Shown here one piece after another: positions 1 through 11,994 of a DNA stretch of 64,000 nucleotides. Where the stretch lies: assembly GCA_022453515.1 (NCBI GenBank), contig JAJNNY010000026.1, forward strand, positions 186,001 through 250,000. The letters are read 5' to 3'. Positions within the stretch are counted from its first letter, which is position 1; each line of letters starts with the position of its first letter. Both the position numbers and the translations under genes were made by a program. Source of the stretch: Astrocystis sublimbata. Its lineage: Eukaryota > Ascomycota > Sordariomycetes > Xylariales > Xylariaceae. The notes below the pieces were generated by a model. The model made no database searches. It was not told where the DNA came from and saw nothing but the letters and a program-made list of their open reading frames with translations.

Positions 1-463
1 TAAAGTGTGTCTTGGTGACTCGACTGAATGTGGCTGGTCATTTGAATGGCTATACGGGTCATGGGATGCTGTGGATTGGATGATGTGGCCTGGGCCGGGG
101 AGTTGGTTCTCGATACGCGACGGTATTGAGAAGTGGCGATCGTCCTTTAAAGGCAGGGCGACGCGGGATGGGCGGTGTTGGGTCGGCGGGATGGATGCGA
201 GGAGGGGTTGTTGGTGTTGATGGGAGTAAATGGACAGAAATGCAGAAAGGCAGGAAATAAAAAAGGAGGGGATATTGGGGGGGGTCATGGAGGGACAAAA
301 GAGGGAGGAGATTGGGCTGTTGCTGGCGCGCAGTGCTGCGAGCGCTGGCCGTTGCGCATTGTCGGGGGGGTTGCATAAGGAGCGAGCCAGCGAGCGGACA
401 GGCGGGCCCAATCCAAGGAGGGGAACCGCTGTAAACTGCCTAGGTAGACTGCGTGCTTGGCCC

Positions 464-505
464 CGTAAGGGGGGGGGGTCGGGGAGGGGGAGGAGGGAGG
501 GAGGC
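464..505 (+). repeat. G-rich tract able to form a G-quadruplex
   Basis: Seen directly: a long G run followed by further G runs of three to five separated by one or two bases. This matches the general G3+N1-7 pattern for intramolecular G-quadruplexes several times over. A second G-rich patch lies at about 264-300. It could belong to the promoter or leader of a gene beyond the left edge of the window. Function is inference only. Confidence 0.5.
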
Positions 506-3500
506 AGCGAGCGAGTGGGTGGGGTGGTTAGCGGTGGTGGGTTGAGGCACCTACCTCCTACTGTTGCGAAGGTACCTACCTACCTACTTGCCTATGAACT
601 ATGGACGAGGTTGATGGTCTGCTGGACGTGTCGTACAGTGCAGGAAACGCGCACAAGCGATTGGGTGGGGCCTACCCTCAGCAGGCCACAAGCTGTGTGT
701 TCTCTGTTCTCTGGTGTTCCTAGCACATAACAGGGAGAGAGCTGTACCTACCGCTGCCAGTGTGACCTTGTTACAGTGCGAACGATACGTCCGTCTTGCT
801 TCTGACCCGGTATCCTTGCACTCTTAGCGGACTCTTAGCGTACAATCCCGACACGCGAGACAGGAGTTGGGTAACGTGCTGGGGGTGGAGGGGCTTGCAA
901 CGTGAGATAACTACTCGTACAGCTCGATGCCTAGCAACAGGTACCTTCTAGGCTAGTACTTCCAGGAGGGACGGTACCTGGATAGAGGCGGATGGGAAGC
1001 GCGGGCTACTCCGCATAGAGCTGAGGTCAGGTGGGGTAGATAGACATTCTGAGCAAGTACCTCTTAGGGGTGTGGCTTCGGCGGGGGCATCTCGATCAAG
1101 TCAATGAGTGCGTTCGGATCAGGATTGAGGTGGGGCAGCTTGCTCCCTTTAGGAATGGCCGTTCTGTGTTCCGTGGTGTGGTACTTGTGTTTAGGCTGCG
1201 GAATACCACTTTGCTGTAGGTGAAGATTACTGCCATGTACCCTGCCCACCAAACCTTGCTCGCTACCTGTACATATCTGATCTCCGACCTCTATCTGACT
1301 TCTGACCTGCCTGTCTAGACGCTCTCTGCGTTAGGTAGGTAGGTAGCCAAGGGCAACAACAGCTTAGAGTACGCTTCTGGATACGCAGAGATACACATTC
1401 GATGGCACCTCGATTCAAATGTCTACTTAGGTAAGTAAGTAAGTACCTAATGTAAGTTTCTAGCCGATGTCTCTATCTACAAGCAGGTACTTTTCCACAT
1501 CGCCAGCTCCGAGGTTCTACTGAGGTCACCAGCTGTGCTTTGGTGCTGTGGTGTACTGTGGTGCAGACAACATGAACAGTTTGGAACTGCTGCCCAGTAC
1601 TTTAGGTACTTGGTCAGCGGGCCCGTCGGCGCGTCTTGGCGGGGCGACAGGGCCGGCGGGCTGGGATGCTGGTGGGGTTGGACAGCTCGCCAGCGGACCC
1701 ATGGCCCCCTGGCCCGCCTGGAGCCAAAGGCGCGACGTGTACCGGAAGGACGCCCTACAAGAAGGAAATGGCTGCCCCGTGGTCCCTCGAAGGCCCCTCT
1801 CCAGCTGCTGCTGCTAGGCGGTCTGAGGCGCTCTATATCTAATGAGGCAAAGCACTTACATATGCCAACAGACTCGTCCTCACCGCTCAAATCGAGGACA
1901 GGCGGTAAGCGGGTTGCAGCAGACAAGAATCGACGGCCATGTTGACCTTGCTTGCGCCGAGCTAACAACGCGGTGCTGGTGCTGTGAAGGAAGCAAAGAG
2001 AGGGAGAATGACGATGGCGAAGATGAGCGCGCTGCTAGCGTACTAAGTAAGTCTATATCAGGGAGGCACAGGCACGTTAGGTAAGGTCATAGGTAGCTAA
2101 GGTAAAGTGCCCTTGGGAGCTGCCGTCCGTGTCAGCTGAGAAATGGAGGACGTAGGTACTTCCTACCTACCGGTAGAGATTGCGTCCGTTACACACGTCC
2201 ACGTACAGTGTGTTTCTCGCAGCATGGGACATTGCGGGATTGCCGTCGCGCAATTTCAGACACGGCCTTCTTCACTATTAGTAAGAATGTACTGTGTCTA
2301 TACTGTTTGTCTCTTCGACTTCAAGGTGCAGGTGTGGTGCCCATTCCATCTCATTTCGTTTCATTTCAGGATGTTTCTCCAGCCACATGCCAGCTCGCCA
2401 GTCAACACCCGGGAGTGCACAGACGTCGACCGGCCCTCTCATGTTATAATTGGGCATCACTATCAATCGAAGCGAGGAACAGCGCAGTGAGCGCTCGAGT
2501 TGTCCTTGAGGGAACTGTAAACGAAACCGATGTGCTGTACATATAGACGCCGAACAGTCGCCAACCCGTCCGAGGCGACTACCTACGTAAGCGGCGCATA
2601 CCCGTACCCTCGTGAGCTGCGGCCCCCTTCATGATTGACAACATTTGCAAATACACCAGCGCTTGCCGAAATGGACGTAGTACATCCTATCGAGGTGCTA
2701 ACAGCTCCTGTGGAAGCTCTTACGCAATGGGTGCAAGTAGAGGGTAATGGGTAATGGGTAATGCCCAGGTGGGCGAGATGGGTAAGCAGCAGCTACCAGC
2801 AGCTACTGTAGGTACCCAGGCCAGACCCAGATACTGTATGAAGCTATCATGGCGCCCATCCGGAAGTGAAATTGATTACGGGCCTAGGGCCATGTGTTCC
2901 GGGACTTCCAGTTGGCCGGTTGCCATAGCTAGCGTTCCTCGCTCTCCAGCCTACCTACTGTACTACTAGTACATTTAGTTGTGGGTACGAGTAGGTAGGT
3001 ACTTAGTAGGTATCGCGCGCTACCGTGTTCCCGCACTTGAGGTCTGCAAGGCTGTTTGTTGGAGAGTTGCCCGTCCACGGGGCCTGATTGTTCAATCCAT
3101 CAGGTACCACACCCTCGACACTTATTGCACAACTCCATCGCTCGCAATCCCAACGGCACCATCACATCCACCGCTTGAAAAAGCATGTGGGTATTGTACA
3201 CCCATACGAGTAACCCCCTCTATTTCCCACCTTAGCCGTAGAAACAGACAATAGAGCTGAAACCTCTGCAGACAATATGTGCTTGCACAATACGCTTCGT
3301 GATTCCAAGCCGAGTCTGATGTCGAAGCGAGGGGTTCTGCCGTCGAGGTCAAACGCGGGGCAGCGTACTTACAGGCACAGCGCCGCTCCGCTTCAACATA
3401 CCATGCCATGGGCTCGCCATGGGTACGGTTGTTACAGAACTCAACCTTGTGCTTGACTAGGGGATGAGCCCCTCGAGCCCCTCGAAGGTGATCGGCATAC

Positions 3501-3670
3501 TGTAAGAACAAGGGCCCCAAAGGCCCCGAGAGCCCCTCGCCTCGCCTCGCCTTCACATGAAAGGGGAGGGGCGGGCGAGGGGTGCTCTCTTCGCTGAAAT
3601 CTACAACTACGAGTAAGTACGAGTAAGAGACAAAACCCTAGATTACATAAGAAAGGCAAGACTCGCTTGT

Positions 3671-3700
3671 CAACAACAACAACAACAACAACAACAACAA
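3671..3700. repeat. (CAA)10 microsatellite
   Basis: Ten uninterrupted CAA units. The open frames across it (poly-Thr on plus, poly-Val on minus) are artefacts of the repeat. Confidence 0.9.
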
Positions 3701-6300
3701 ACATGCTTCTGACATGCCACCTCAGCATGACCCTGTCAAAAAGGGGGCTTGCAAGACTTGGCCTAAAAGATGTGCGTGCCGTACCTCGCGTACCACTCGA
3801 GCCACTTAACCCCTCTGTGAATCCTTCCAAAAGTAACACGCCTCAAGGTTCTGATGATTGCCGATGATGTACATTCTGTTTCAATGCAATACGGGGACAT
3901 TCGAGTATGATTTCCCAGTTGCAAGGGGATCACCACCTCTGTCCACCTTCTAGAAGGCAAAGGGAACATCCAACCCCCACCATCGGACGAAGATTGGCTT
4001 AAGTGGTCGCATAACACCTTTTCTCGTAATTTCTTATCGACTGCCGGGTAACATGGGATCAAATCTTAGTGTAGATGAGAGTCCCATCCACTTACACATA
4101 CTGTACTCGTACTACGTACTTGTAGTGATATGCTGACAGTGACTGACCTTGACTGAACTGGGAAACTGAGGGAGCTCCCGCCGGCCATACCGATACGGAA
4201 CCGACTGAGGCAGGTATATATCATATTACTGGAAATATGAACCAGCCTTTAGATAACTATTTGACATTACATACAAACTTCATACTTGCTGATAAGTGTA
4301 CAAGTACCTGCTGTTACATATCGTACCTGTCTCGCCTGTCACGGGCCTGTGTCCACTGACTGGGTAATAGCTGTTCGTCGAGGCCTGCGCGCGCGCCTAT
4401 TGCTCCACCATCTTCAAGCTTGTAAAAAGTGATTGCAGACTACCCGAGCTATGTACCTATCTACAGTATGTGCATGACAGCACATGTGGAGGGGGTTCAT
4501 CTCCGCACGCTCAAGTCGGCACGTCGACGATGCCGTGCTACTCGAGCTACTGTATGCTCTAGTGTAGCGTAGCGTCTACGAGTAATCTGAAAAGGAAACG
4601 CTCATCTGGTGTAAGTGCGTTCAGCGTTGTTGCTCGATTCGTTCATCAGGCACGACGAACTGCTCGGTTTGCGGCATCTACTAGTACGTCGTCCTGCTGC
4701 TCCGTCCGTGCGACTGCGTTTGCGGTACTACGTAAGTGGTTTCTTCGCCCTCTGGAAGGGTCCTGGAAAGGGAGGAGGTTGTACAATATTATGCGGTTCA
4801 TCTCATAGCTAACCTACTACCGGGTGATGAACATGACGATCATCGAAGCACTGTATACGTACGGAGTTGGCCATCAGGGTGCAGGTCGGTGCTAAGATGA
4901 CACGGTATGATCAGGGACAGGCCGGGCTCGCCAGGGGTTTTGCTTCGGGCATGGTCAGAAACCAAGAACAAGGCTTTGGAAGCACGCGGTTCCACGCGGG
5001 GAGCTTCCGGACGCACTCCACGTGTGCTAGAACAGCTCATCGTCGTATGGACCTGCTATGGGACCTGCTATGGACCCGGTAGGGACTAGGTTATGACGGA
5101 TGAGATCCACCGCCCTTGTCTGCGCAGCATTGCTCTTCCCGCTAAAGCAAATTGCGAAATTCCTCGAACACTATGCTGTTTCCTGAGTGATGCGGCCGAG
5201 GCGGCGATACTTCGACCACCCGAGCACCCTCGAGAGTCGAGACAGACCCTCCCGAGCCCTCCCCTCCTCAGCATGGAGTTCCATGACAGCTTCCACGGAA
5301 GATTACGGCTTCTCGAAGGTCCAGAAATAGTATCCCTACCCACCCCAGCATTCGCTTGTTCATAGCTGCAAAATTTTCATCCAGGCGAGCCAGGGAATAA
5401 CGTCTTCGATTAATTTGATTGTCGAGATTGTCTCTGTCTCTGTCTCTTATCGCTGATAATCATGCCCCTCCTCTGCCGGTAAGCTGGCTGGCGGCTCGGC
5501 TGGCTACTAAAACATGCGCTCCTGACGATCCGTCCGTTCCTGCGTGTGGCCGCACATCTTATCGCCACTGGTGGGTTAGGTTCAGGGCGGGCTGAAAGCT
5601 TTCCGCTCATCATAGCTGAGTAGAGTGGCCTATCATATACAATTACACTCTCCGCTGAGCTTGGTATGTACCCTACCTAGGTACGTGTAGGTATGCCATG
5701 ATTACTTGCAGCCCCTATCAAACATCAGGCCTTAATGTATGTAACGAAGCAGGCGTGGCTGCGAACCTCGTTCTCTCATGCTCGCATTCACAAATGGTCA
5801 CGTTTTTCTCGAATATGCCGGTATGTAAGTTGAATTTGTGCGGTGACAGACCGCCTCTCGCATCTCTCGTCAAGGTCATGATAGCAGATAGCGGTCAAGG
5901 CCTGCTGCTATCATGTCACCGCAACGTTCATGTCAGTCGAAGTCTCGTACGCATACATGCACGCCCGCTCTGGGTGGATAAGATGGAGCACTCAGATGCC
6001 ACTCTTGGCTGCTTCTATGGTTGGCTCTACGCAGTCGCCGATACGCGTCAGAAGAGTAAGCGATAAGTAAAGAGGTGGGCGCAAACGGACCCGTCTGCTT
6101 CGGACGATATTAGATGGTAAATCCTCCCGCCACTCTTTCGTTCCCTAACCTTAATCTCCTTTGTGCACTAGAATCTCACGAGAAACTCACGGGCCCCATT
6201 GCTGGCCTACCGGAGGCAGGAACCTCTGGGCACTGCACTGCAGTCAGCAGGGGGGGGGCAGCCCTCCTCTGCTTGTCGCACGAATCTGGTCAAACTTGGC

Positions 6301-9300
6301 ACGGGCTTGGTTGACGGCCGTTGACCTCAGCCACTGATTCATTCTTACGTGATAGTATATTTGCAGATAGTCTGAATGGCCCAATGTCACCTCTTGTTAG
6401 TCCCTCCTATTGTCTCTTTTCGCTGGTACCATTACGCGAGACTCAATGGCATTAATACAAGTGGCTTGCTTAACTGGAGGAAATAGTGACGTATTATCTT
6501 AATGTATAGCTCTTAACTCGTAACCAGTGCTATGATACTATGCCATTCCGTAGGCTCCTAGCACATGTTTATAATCATTTTAATATCACATATATGTATA
6601 CACAAATTCACGTTTGCCGCCTGTGACCACATGATTGATGAATCAGTCAATCTATACGGGATATAGCACAACCGTTATCAAATAAATGACCTCGAGAATA
6701 AGCTATCGTCCCATTTAACCGGTCGACGTCGTTACATTCATGAATGCTTTAAACTTTCTATGTCAGTGTCACAAATGTACTGAAGATGAGTTTATGCAAA
6801 ACCTGCAAAGAATATTTGACGTTTCAATCGTGATTACCCGAAACGCTATCCTCAAAGTGGAATAGATGTAAGGACAGTACAATTCAGGTCAACCAACATC
6901 CAGTAATCATGAGACGGCTGGTAACTGTTCCTTTAAACATGTCCCTTGAGATGAGATTCTGTCCTTGAGACTGCTGCTCCATTATAAGACTATTCACGGG
7001 TAGGTATGTGTGTACACGTACGAAATAAGTCGCATGTCATCAGTAGGCTTGCTTCGGCGAGAGCTAAAGAGCAATTCCATGGTAATATGTCACAAATCCT
7101 GGTGCTTCTCACGCAGGATGTCAAGAAACGAAGATGTACAAAGTAAAACACAAGGAACGAGCCCACGTATCACGCTTCTCACTAATGTATCCATGACTGA
7201 CAGCTAGCTACCCTTTTACAACCCCTTAAAACCGTCCGAAATATATACCTAGAACTCAATCAGCTCAGGAAGCTTTCTCGTCATCGCGCTTCAATACAGC
7301 CGCTACTAATTGTAGTATTGAATAGGAAACCGACGATGTATAACACTAGGTTTGTTATACCCGCCAGCAAATCTTTGTGTATGATCGTTCTTTAATGTTC
7401 CTCGTCCTGAGTAGTGGCAACCGATTGTAGAACACGGATGTCCATTACATCAAAAACGGACGTGGTGGCAGTTAGGAAACATGCTCTAGCTAGGCAAAAA
7501 CATTCGAATACACATTTACTTCGTACAAATTAACACTCACTAGCACCTCGAAGATGCTGGGTTACCCTGCTGGATAGTCGAGATATCCATCAATAGGCAA
7601 TGGCGAACAAACTCCTAGAAGTAAAATAAGAGACCTACGGTGGGAGGGGTGAGAGTTTCAGAACTTATATATACAACTCGTTACCTTTACTGTCCAGTTC
7701 AAATTATGCGAACACACATTTTCATCTGCAAACAAGTGGAACTGATTCCATGGGCAATTTACAGTACAACCGTTAAACACTCAACTTACAGATTCTGTAT
7801 GCTCGATTTATCCGGGAGGAAAGGCATTCACTACACCAAGGTTGAAGAGAAATCAATAAGTCAATTAACAATTGTAACCCTCACTGCAGTATCTTCATCT
7901 GGCGCAGTGCACTCAGCGCTTTTTACCCTTCTATCATATTTGAATCGATGATTAACTAGTGCTGATATCTCAAAAGAGCAAGAGCAGAACTGGCAGGACT
8001 CGTGTATAACTGCCTAGATAAGTAAGGCAAAATCGTTCTGTATAGCGAGGATCTTCGAACAGCAATGAAACAACAGTATGCGTGTCGTAGTATGGCCAGC
8101 CTGATTAACAATACACTATCTCTGTAAGATGGGGGTGTTTTTTTAATGCTTGCCTTGCCTACATTCTCCTTCTGTTACGATTTCCGTGCCTCAAGGTCAA
8201 CCTCTACCTCTCCATCTTACAGCACCGACTCTGCTCAGTCTCGACGTTGTTCTTTCAAGTTAGCAAACTCTAGTACAGGTGACTAGGCGTCCCTGTCAAT
8301 ATAAAACTGGTGCGGCTTGCATAGGGCCGCAGGAAGCGTATCGAAATGAATAAAAAGCTACCTACCTTTCAGTAAAGTGCAACGTCTACATTGATCTCTC
8401 ATAGCCTCGAAGAGAGCACTAGTTTCCAAGGGTTGAGCATAATCCACATTCGGGGACGGAGCATGCGAAGACATTTTCGTGGAAACTATTACCACTGCCC
8501 TACCCCTCCCATAGGATGTTGTGAAGCAGCGCTTCGTCGATGTTGATACCAAAGCATCTGATTTCAGTGGCCTGGAAGCTGATGATCGACAACGATGTAG
8601 AGTCTGCACGCCTCACAATGTCTGCTTCCCAGCAAGTAAGGAATAGCGTCCACACGAGGTTTCCATTAGTGTATAACCAAGTCTAGACATGTTGTTAGAA
8701 TAAAACTACAGGCAATAGGCAATGGGCCGTTTCCACAATTGGGGCATACGATATAAGGGCACAATGACGCCTAACTCATATTTTGGACATTTATGTGCCT
8801 ATCATATTGCCCTGATGGTGCTTTCCAGCCTTTGAATAACGCTTCGGACGGGTTGTTGAGTCGCAACGACGTGGACGAAACAACATTTACAGCTTCAGCC
8901 AGGCCCCTGCACGACTTCAGATGTTCCCTCAACTGCAATAGTAAGGATGCAATTCCGAGGCCAACCTTTTCAGACAATGCGACCAAAGCATGCCTTCACT
9001 TCTCGAAATTTTGTACGAGAACAAACTGTTATTTTGCGGTGACAAGGTTATCGATAACAAGATATGATGCCCTTGGAAAGACCTTATTACCCGAAACTAT
9101 CCCATGAACGAAGCCAAAGAGATAAAATATCTATCTATGCCCGAGCCTTTGAAACTCCATCAGATGGTCTGGTCGGTGGAAGATGGCTGCTGGGATAGAC
9201 TCAAGGCCCGCGAGCTGCAATTACTCACGCTGGAATTATGCACTGTGACCTGCAAAGTTTCAGCAATTACTTACAACTATGAGTCATCGTAACAGGTGCA

Positions 9301-10992
9301 TTACATCGTTGAATACGAGGGTTACATATATGTTCACAAGAGAAGCTGCTATCCTGGGATTGGCGGTGACTAGCAAATAACATTCGGTGTTTCCTATTAA
9401 GCACCAAGCACATAATCGTTCGACTTGATACCCAGATGTATCTACTTAGGAGGCATGGGAAACAGTCATATTCCGCGTGACCCGGCACATAACCAATCTG
9501 TACCAAGCCGCTAAGTGAGGTGAGGTTTACAGCTTGCAACTCACATATGAGCGAGTCACAAAAGCTACAAGCAACCGTTTGTAGCCCGTCAAAAACCGTT
9601 TCTCACCTCATCCCTCCCCTCTCCACACCACTCGAAACCCAAATACAGATCATGCATATATGTATTTATATATATTTACATGTACATATGCAACTCGACT
9701 CCTACGGTATCTTTTATACATAAACCCCCCTCTAGTTCCCATACCTAGTGATTATGGTTCGCCAATGGTTCGCCATGCACACGAATGCAACCACATGGAA
9801 CAAAAGGGCTCTGACACATGCACGTAATATCCTGCCTGCCTGCCTCATAAACCAAATCGGCCACTGACCAGATGAGATGACAGCAGCGCGATTCGCCTCG
9901 TTGCGGCCCCCATAGACATATTACTGGTCAGATTTTCAGCTTTCTGCCTGCTGAGTCGACATCATACATAATGGGTACCACTGCCTCCCCCCTTCTGCGA
10001 CGTAATCACGCAGTAGTGTGAGATCGCCCACCCAAGGACGTGTTATACGGAATCGAAAGCCTTCTGTGCGATTCCTACCCATGTCATCGCATGTATGGTT
10101 CTTTATATGTGTATGGGGCTTTACTAGGAAGCACATCCTTCAAGTGGTCATTTCTCTTTCTAATGTGGTCCTGGTGGGCAGGTAGGGTTACATACATGTT
10201 TGCAGGAATAGATACTAGGATCTATGCCGACGAGGATCCTCATGAACGTACCTCATGATTCTGGAGATCCTATCACAGATCCGTCACTAGGTGGGGGAAA
10301 AGAGAATGAGAGTGAGGATAAGCATCAGCATCAATATGGGTACGCCTATACTTGCAAGCGCCCGCACATACATATCTACTTTAGGTATTGTCTGTCGGCT
10401 GCCCCTCGGCCAGCACCGTGTCGCATTGCATACGGAGACCGAGAGGTGCAAATAAATGCACAAATTATGAGTGCGTGGTACCGTCCGTGGAATATTTACA
10501 GCCAATGGCATTTACGCACACGGCAATATATGCACCCAAAAGAATTGCATCAATTACCACTAATTCTGAAGTATCATGGAATAGATGCAGGTCTCAGTGA
10601 TAGGGAGCTGGATATGCATGCAGCCATTGACATTGGCAGCATATGCCTTCCCTGTATCTATCGAACCTACAACGTAAGTAAGACAAGGGGGGAAAAGAAT
10701 AAATAAATAATCAAAAGTTTTCGTACTATGGAAAAGGCTCTATCTGTCTGATTTTGCTTGTCTGGACTCTTGCGCCGTAACCATGCGCCCTGTTCTTGCA
10801 CAATGCAATCAGCCCAATGATGATTAACAGCTGACTGTTCAATCCAGAGCCCCTCACCTGGAACCAACCCCTCTTCTTCCAGCTCTGACTTCTTTGTTCT
10901 GTCCAAAATGGGCCAAAAAATACATTCAGAAACCAAAAAGAAACTTCTTGAATAATGCCAAGAACACAAGTAGCGAGGAAAAGCCGGTATGC

Positions 10993-11031
<39 letters not shown>

Positions 11032-11994
11032 GATGTGTGGGTGTTTACAGCTTGCTTATATTGTAAGCGAGCTGTTTGTTGTAGTATTGCTAAGTCTAAT
11101 AGACAGTGACAGGACTAGTCTCTAAACCGAGGTAAGTGCTTCGACATAAATAGAACGAACGAGGAGCCATTGAATATCTGGGCGAACAACCAAGTAATAG
11201 AAGTATCGTCGACTGAATGATGCAGTACAATGACAGCATAAGCCATGTTTGCGAAAGGTACAAAACATTAGGTACTCTTCTTCGTATTGTATCATGTAGC
11301 AATTGTGTCGTATAGCAAAGAAGACCTGGCCTTACTACAAGGTCCAAAAGCCCCGATATCTGATATTCAGAGTTCATAAATCCTGTACTATGCTAACATC
11401 ATTCCTGTCATTGCCTCATTGTCGAGCTAACTGCATTTGAATGCTTGTTCCTTCATATCATCATTAAAAAACGCTCTGGATGTTTCCTTTCAAATCATCA
11501 ACTGTCCTCTGACCAGGCCCAGTTTATCAGAACAAGACAGGGGATACTGTACTTGCACATACATCATCAGCATACCCTATGATCTTTGGTCATGTATGGG
11601 TCCATTCTGCGCTCGTTGATCCAAACAGATCCTCCATACTCGGCTTTCAGTTGCTTAGAATTCCTACGATATCTCTAGCCGCAGTCGGCTAGGGAACTCA
11701 AAACCGTAACAACGTAAGTTGTTCCAGTTAATGTGACGGCTCTACAGGCGTTGTCTTCGATGCAGCTTCTGCAGATTCGTCACATCTGTCAAGACTCATT
11801 TGATAGGATCGGATATTTGTCCTTCGATGAGGCCACAGTCAAACGACCATGAGCTCCCCGTTGCTAGTTTGTGAGAAAGCGGGTTTCGGTGTCGTGGACC
11901 ATCCATTTGAATGGCTCGAGCGTCAACATGAAACTCGATGTTTCGAATGAACAACAATGTTCGTAGTGATGGGACCGCAGGTATCTGCAGCCTC
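6301..11994. other. AT-rich gene-poor stretch, possible decayed sequence
   Basis: This stretch is visibly richer in A/T than the gene-bearing parts, most clearly at 6.3-7.6 and 9.5-9.8 kb. No frame can be assigned to a family. Short frames between about 8350 and 9300 read moderately protein-like but are broken by stops within tens of codons. In filamentous ascomycetes such AT-rich islands often come from repeats mutated by RIP, but I cannot identify a parent element here. Confidence 0.5.
10994..11030. repeat. (TC)18 microsatellite
   Basis: An uninterrupted TC dinucleotide tract of about 37 bases, with no flanking gene. It is likely to be length-polymorphic. Confidence 0.95.

Larger units (their letters stand above)
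1..6300. other. Gene-poor stretch, no supported gene
   Basis: I find no reading frame here with recognisable domains or a convincing exon chain. Open frames are short and overlap on both strands. The first 900 bases are strongly G-rich on the plus strand. Further right there are many copies of TAGG/ACCT-type tetranucleotide motifs (for example near 570-590, 1333-1350, 1425-1455, 2990-3005 and 5675-5695) and a CAA trinucleotide run at 3671-3700. No tRNA, rRNA or transposon signature was recognised. Confidence 0.6.

Noticed and set aside
1477..1968. 163-codon minus and 136-codon plus frames near 1.5-2.0 kb
   Set aside because: They are mutual shadows in GC-rich DNA with no domain or splice support.
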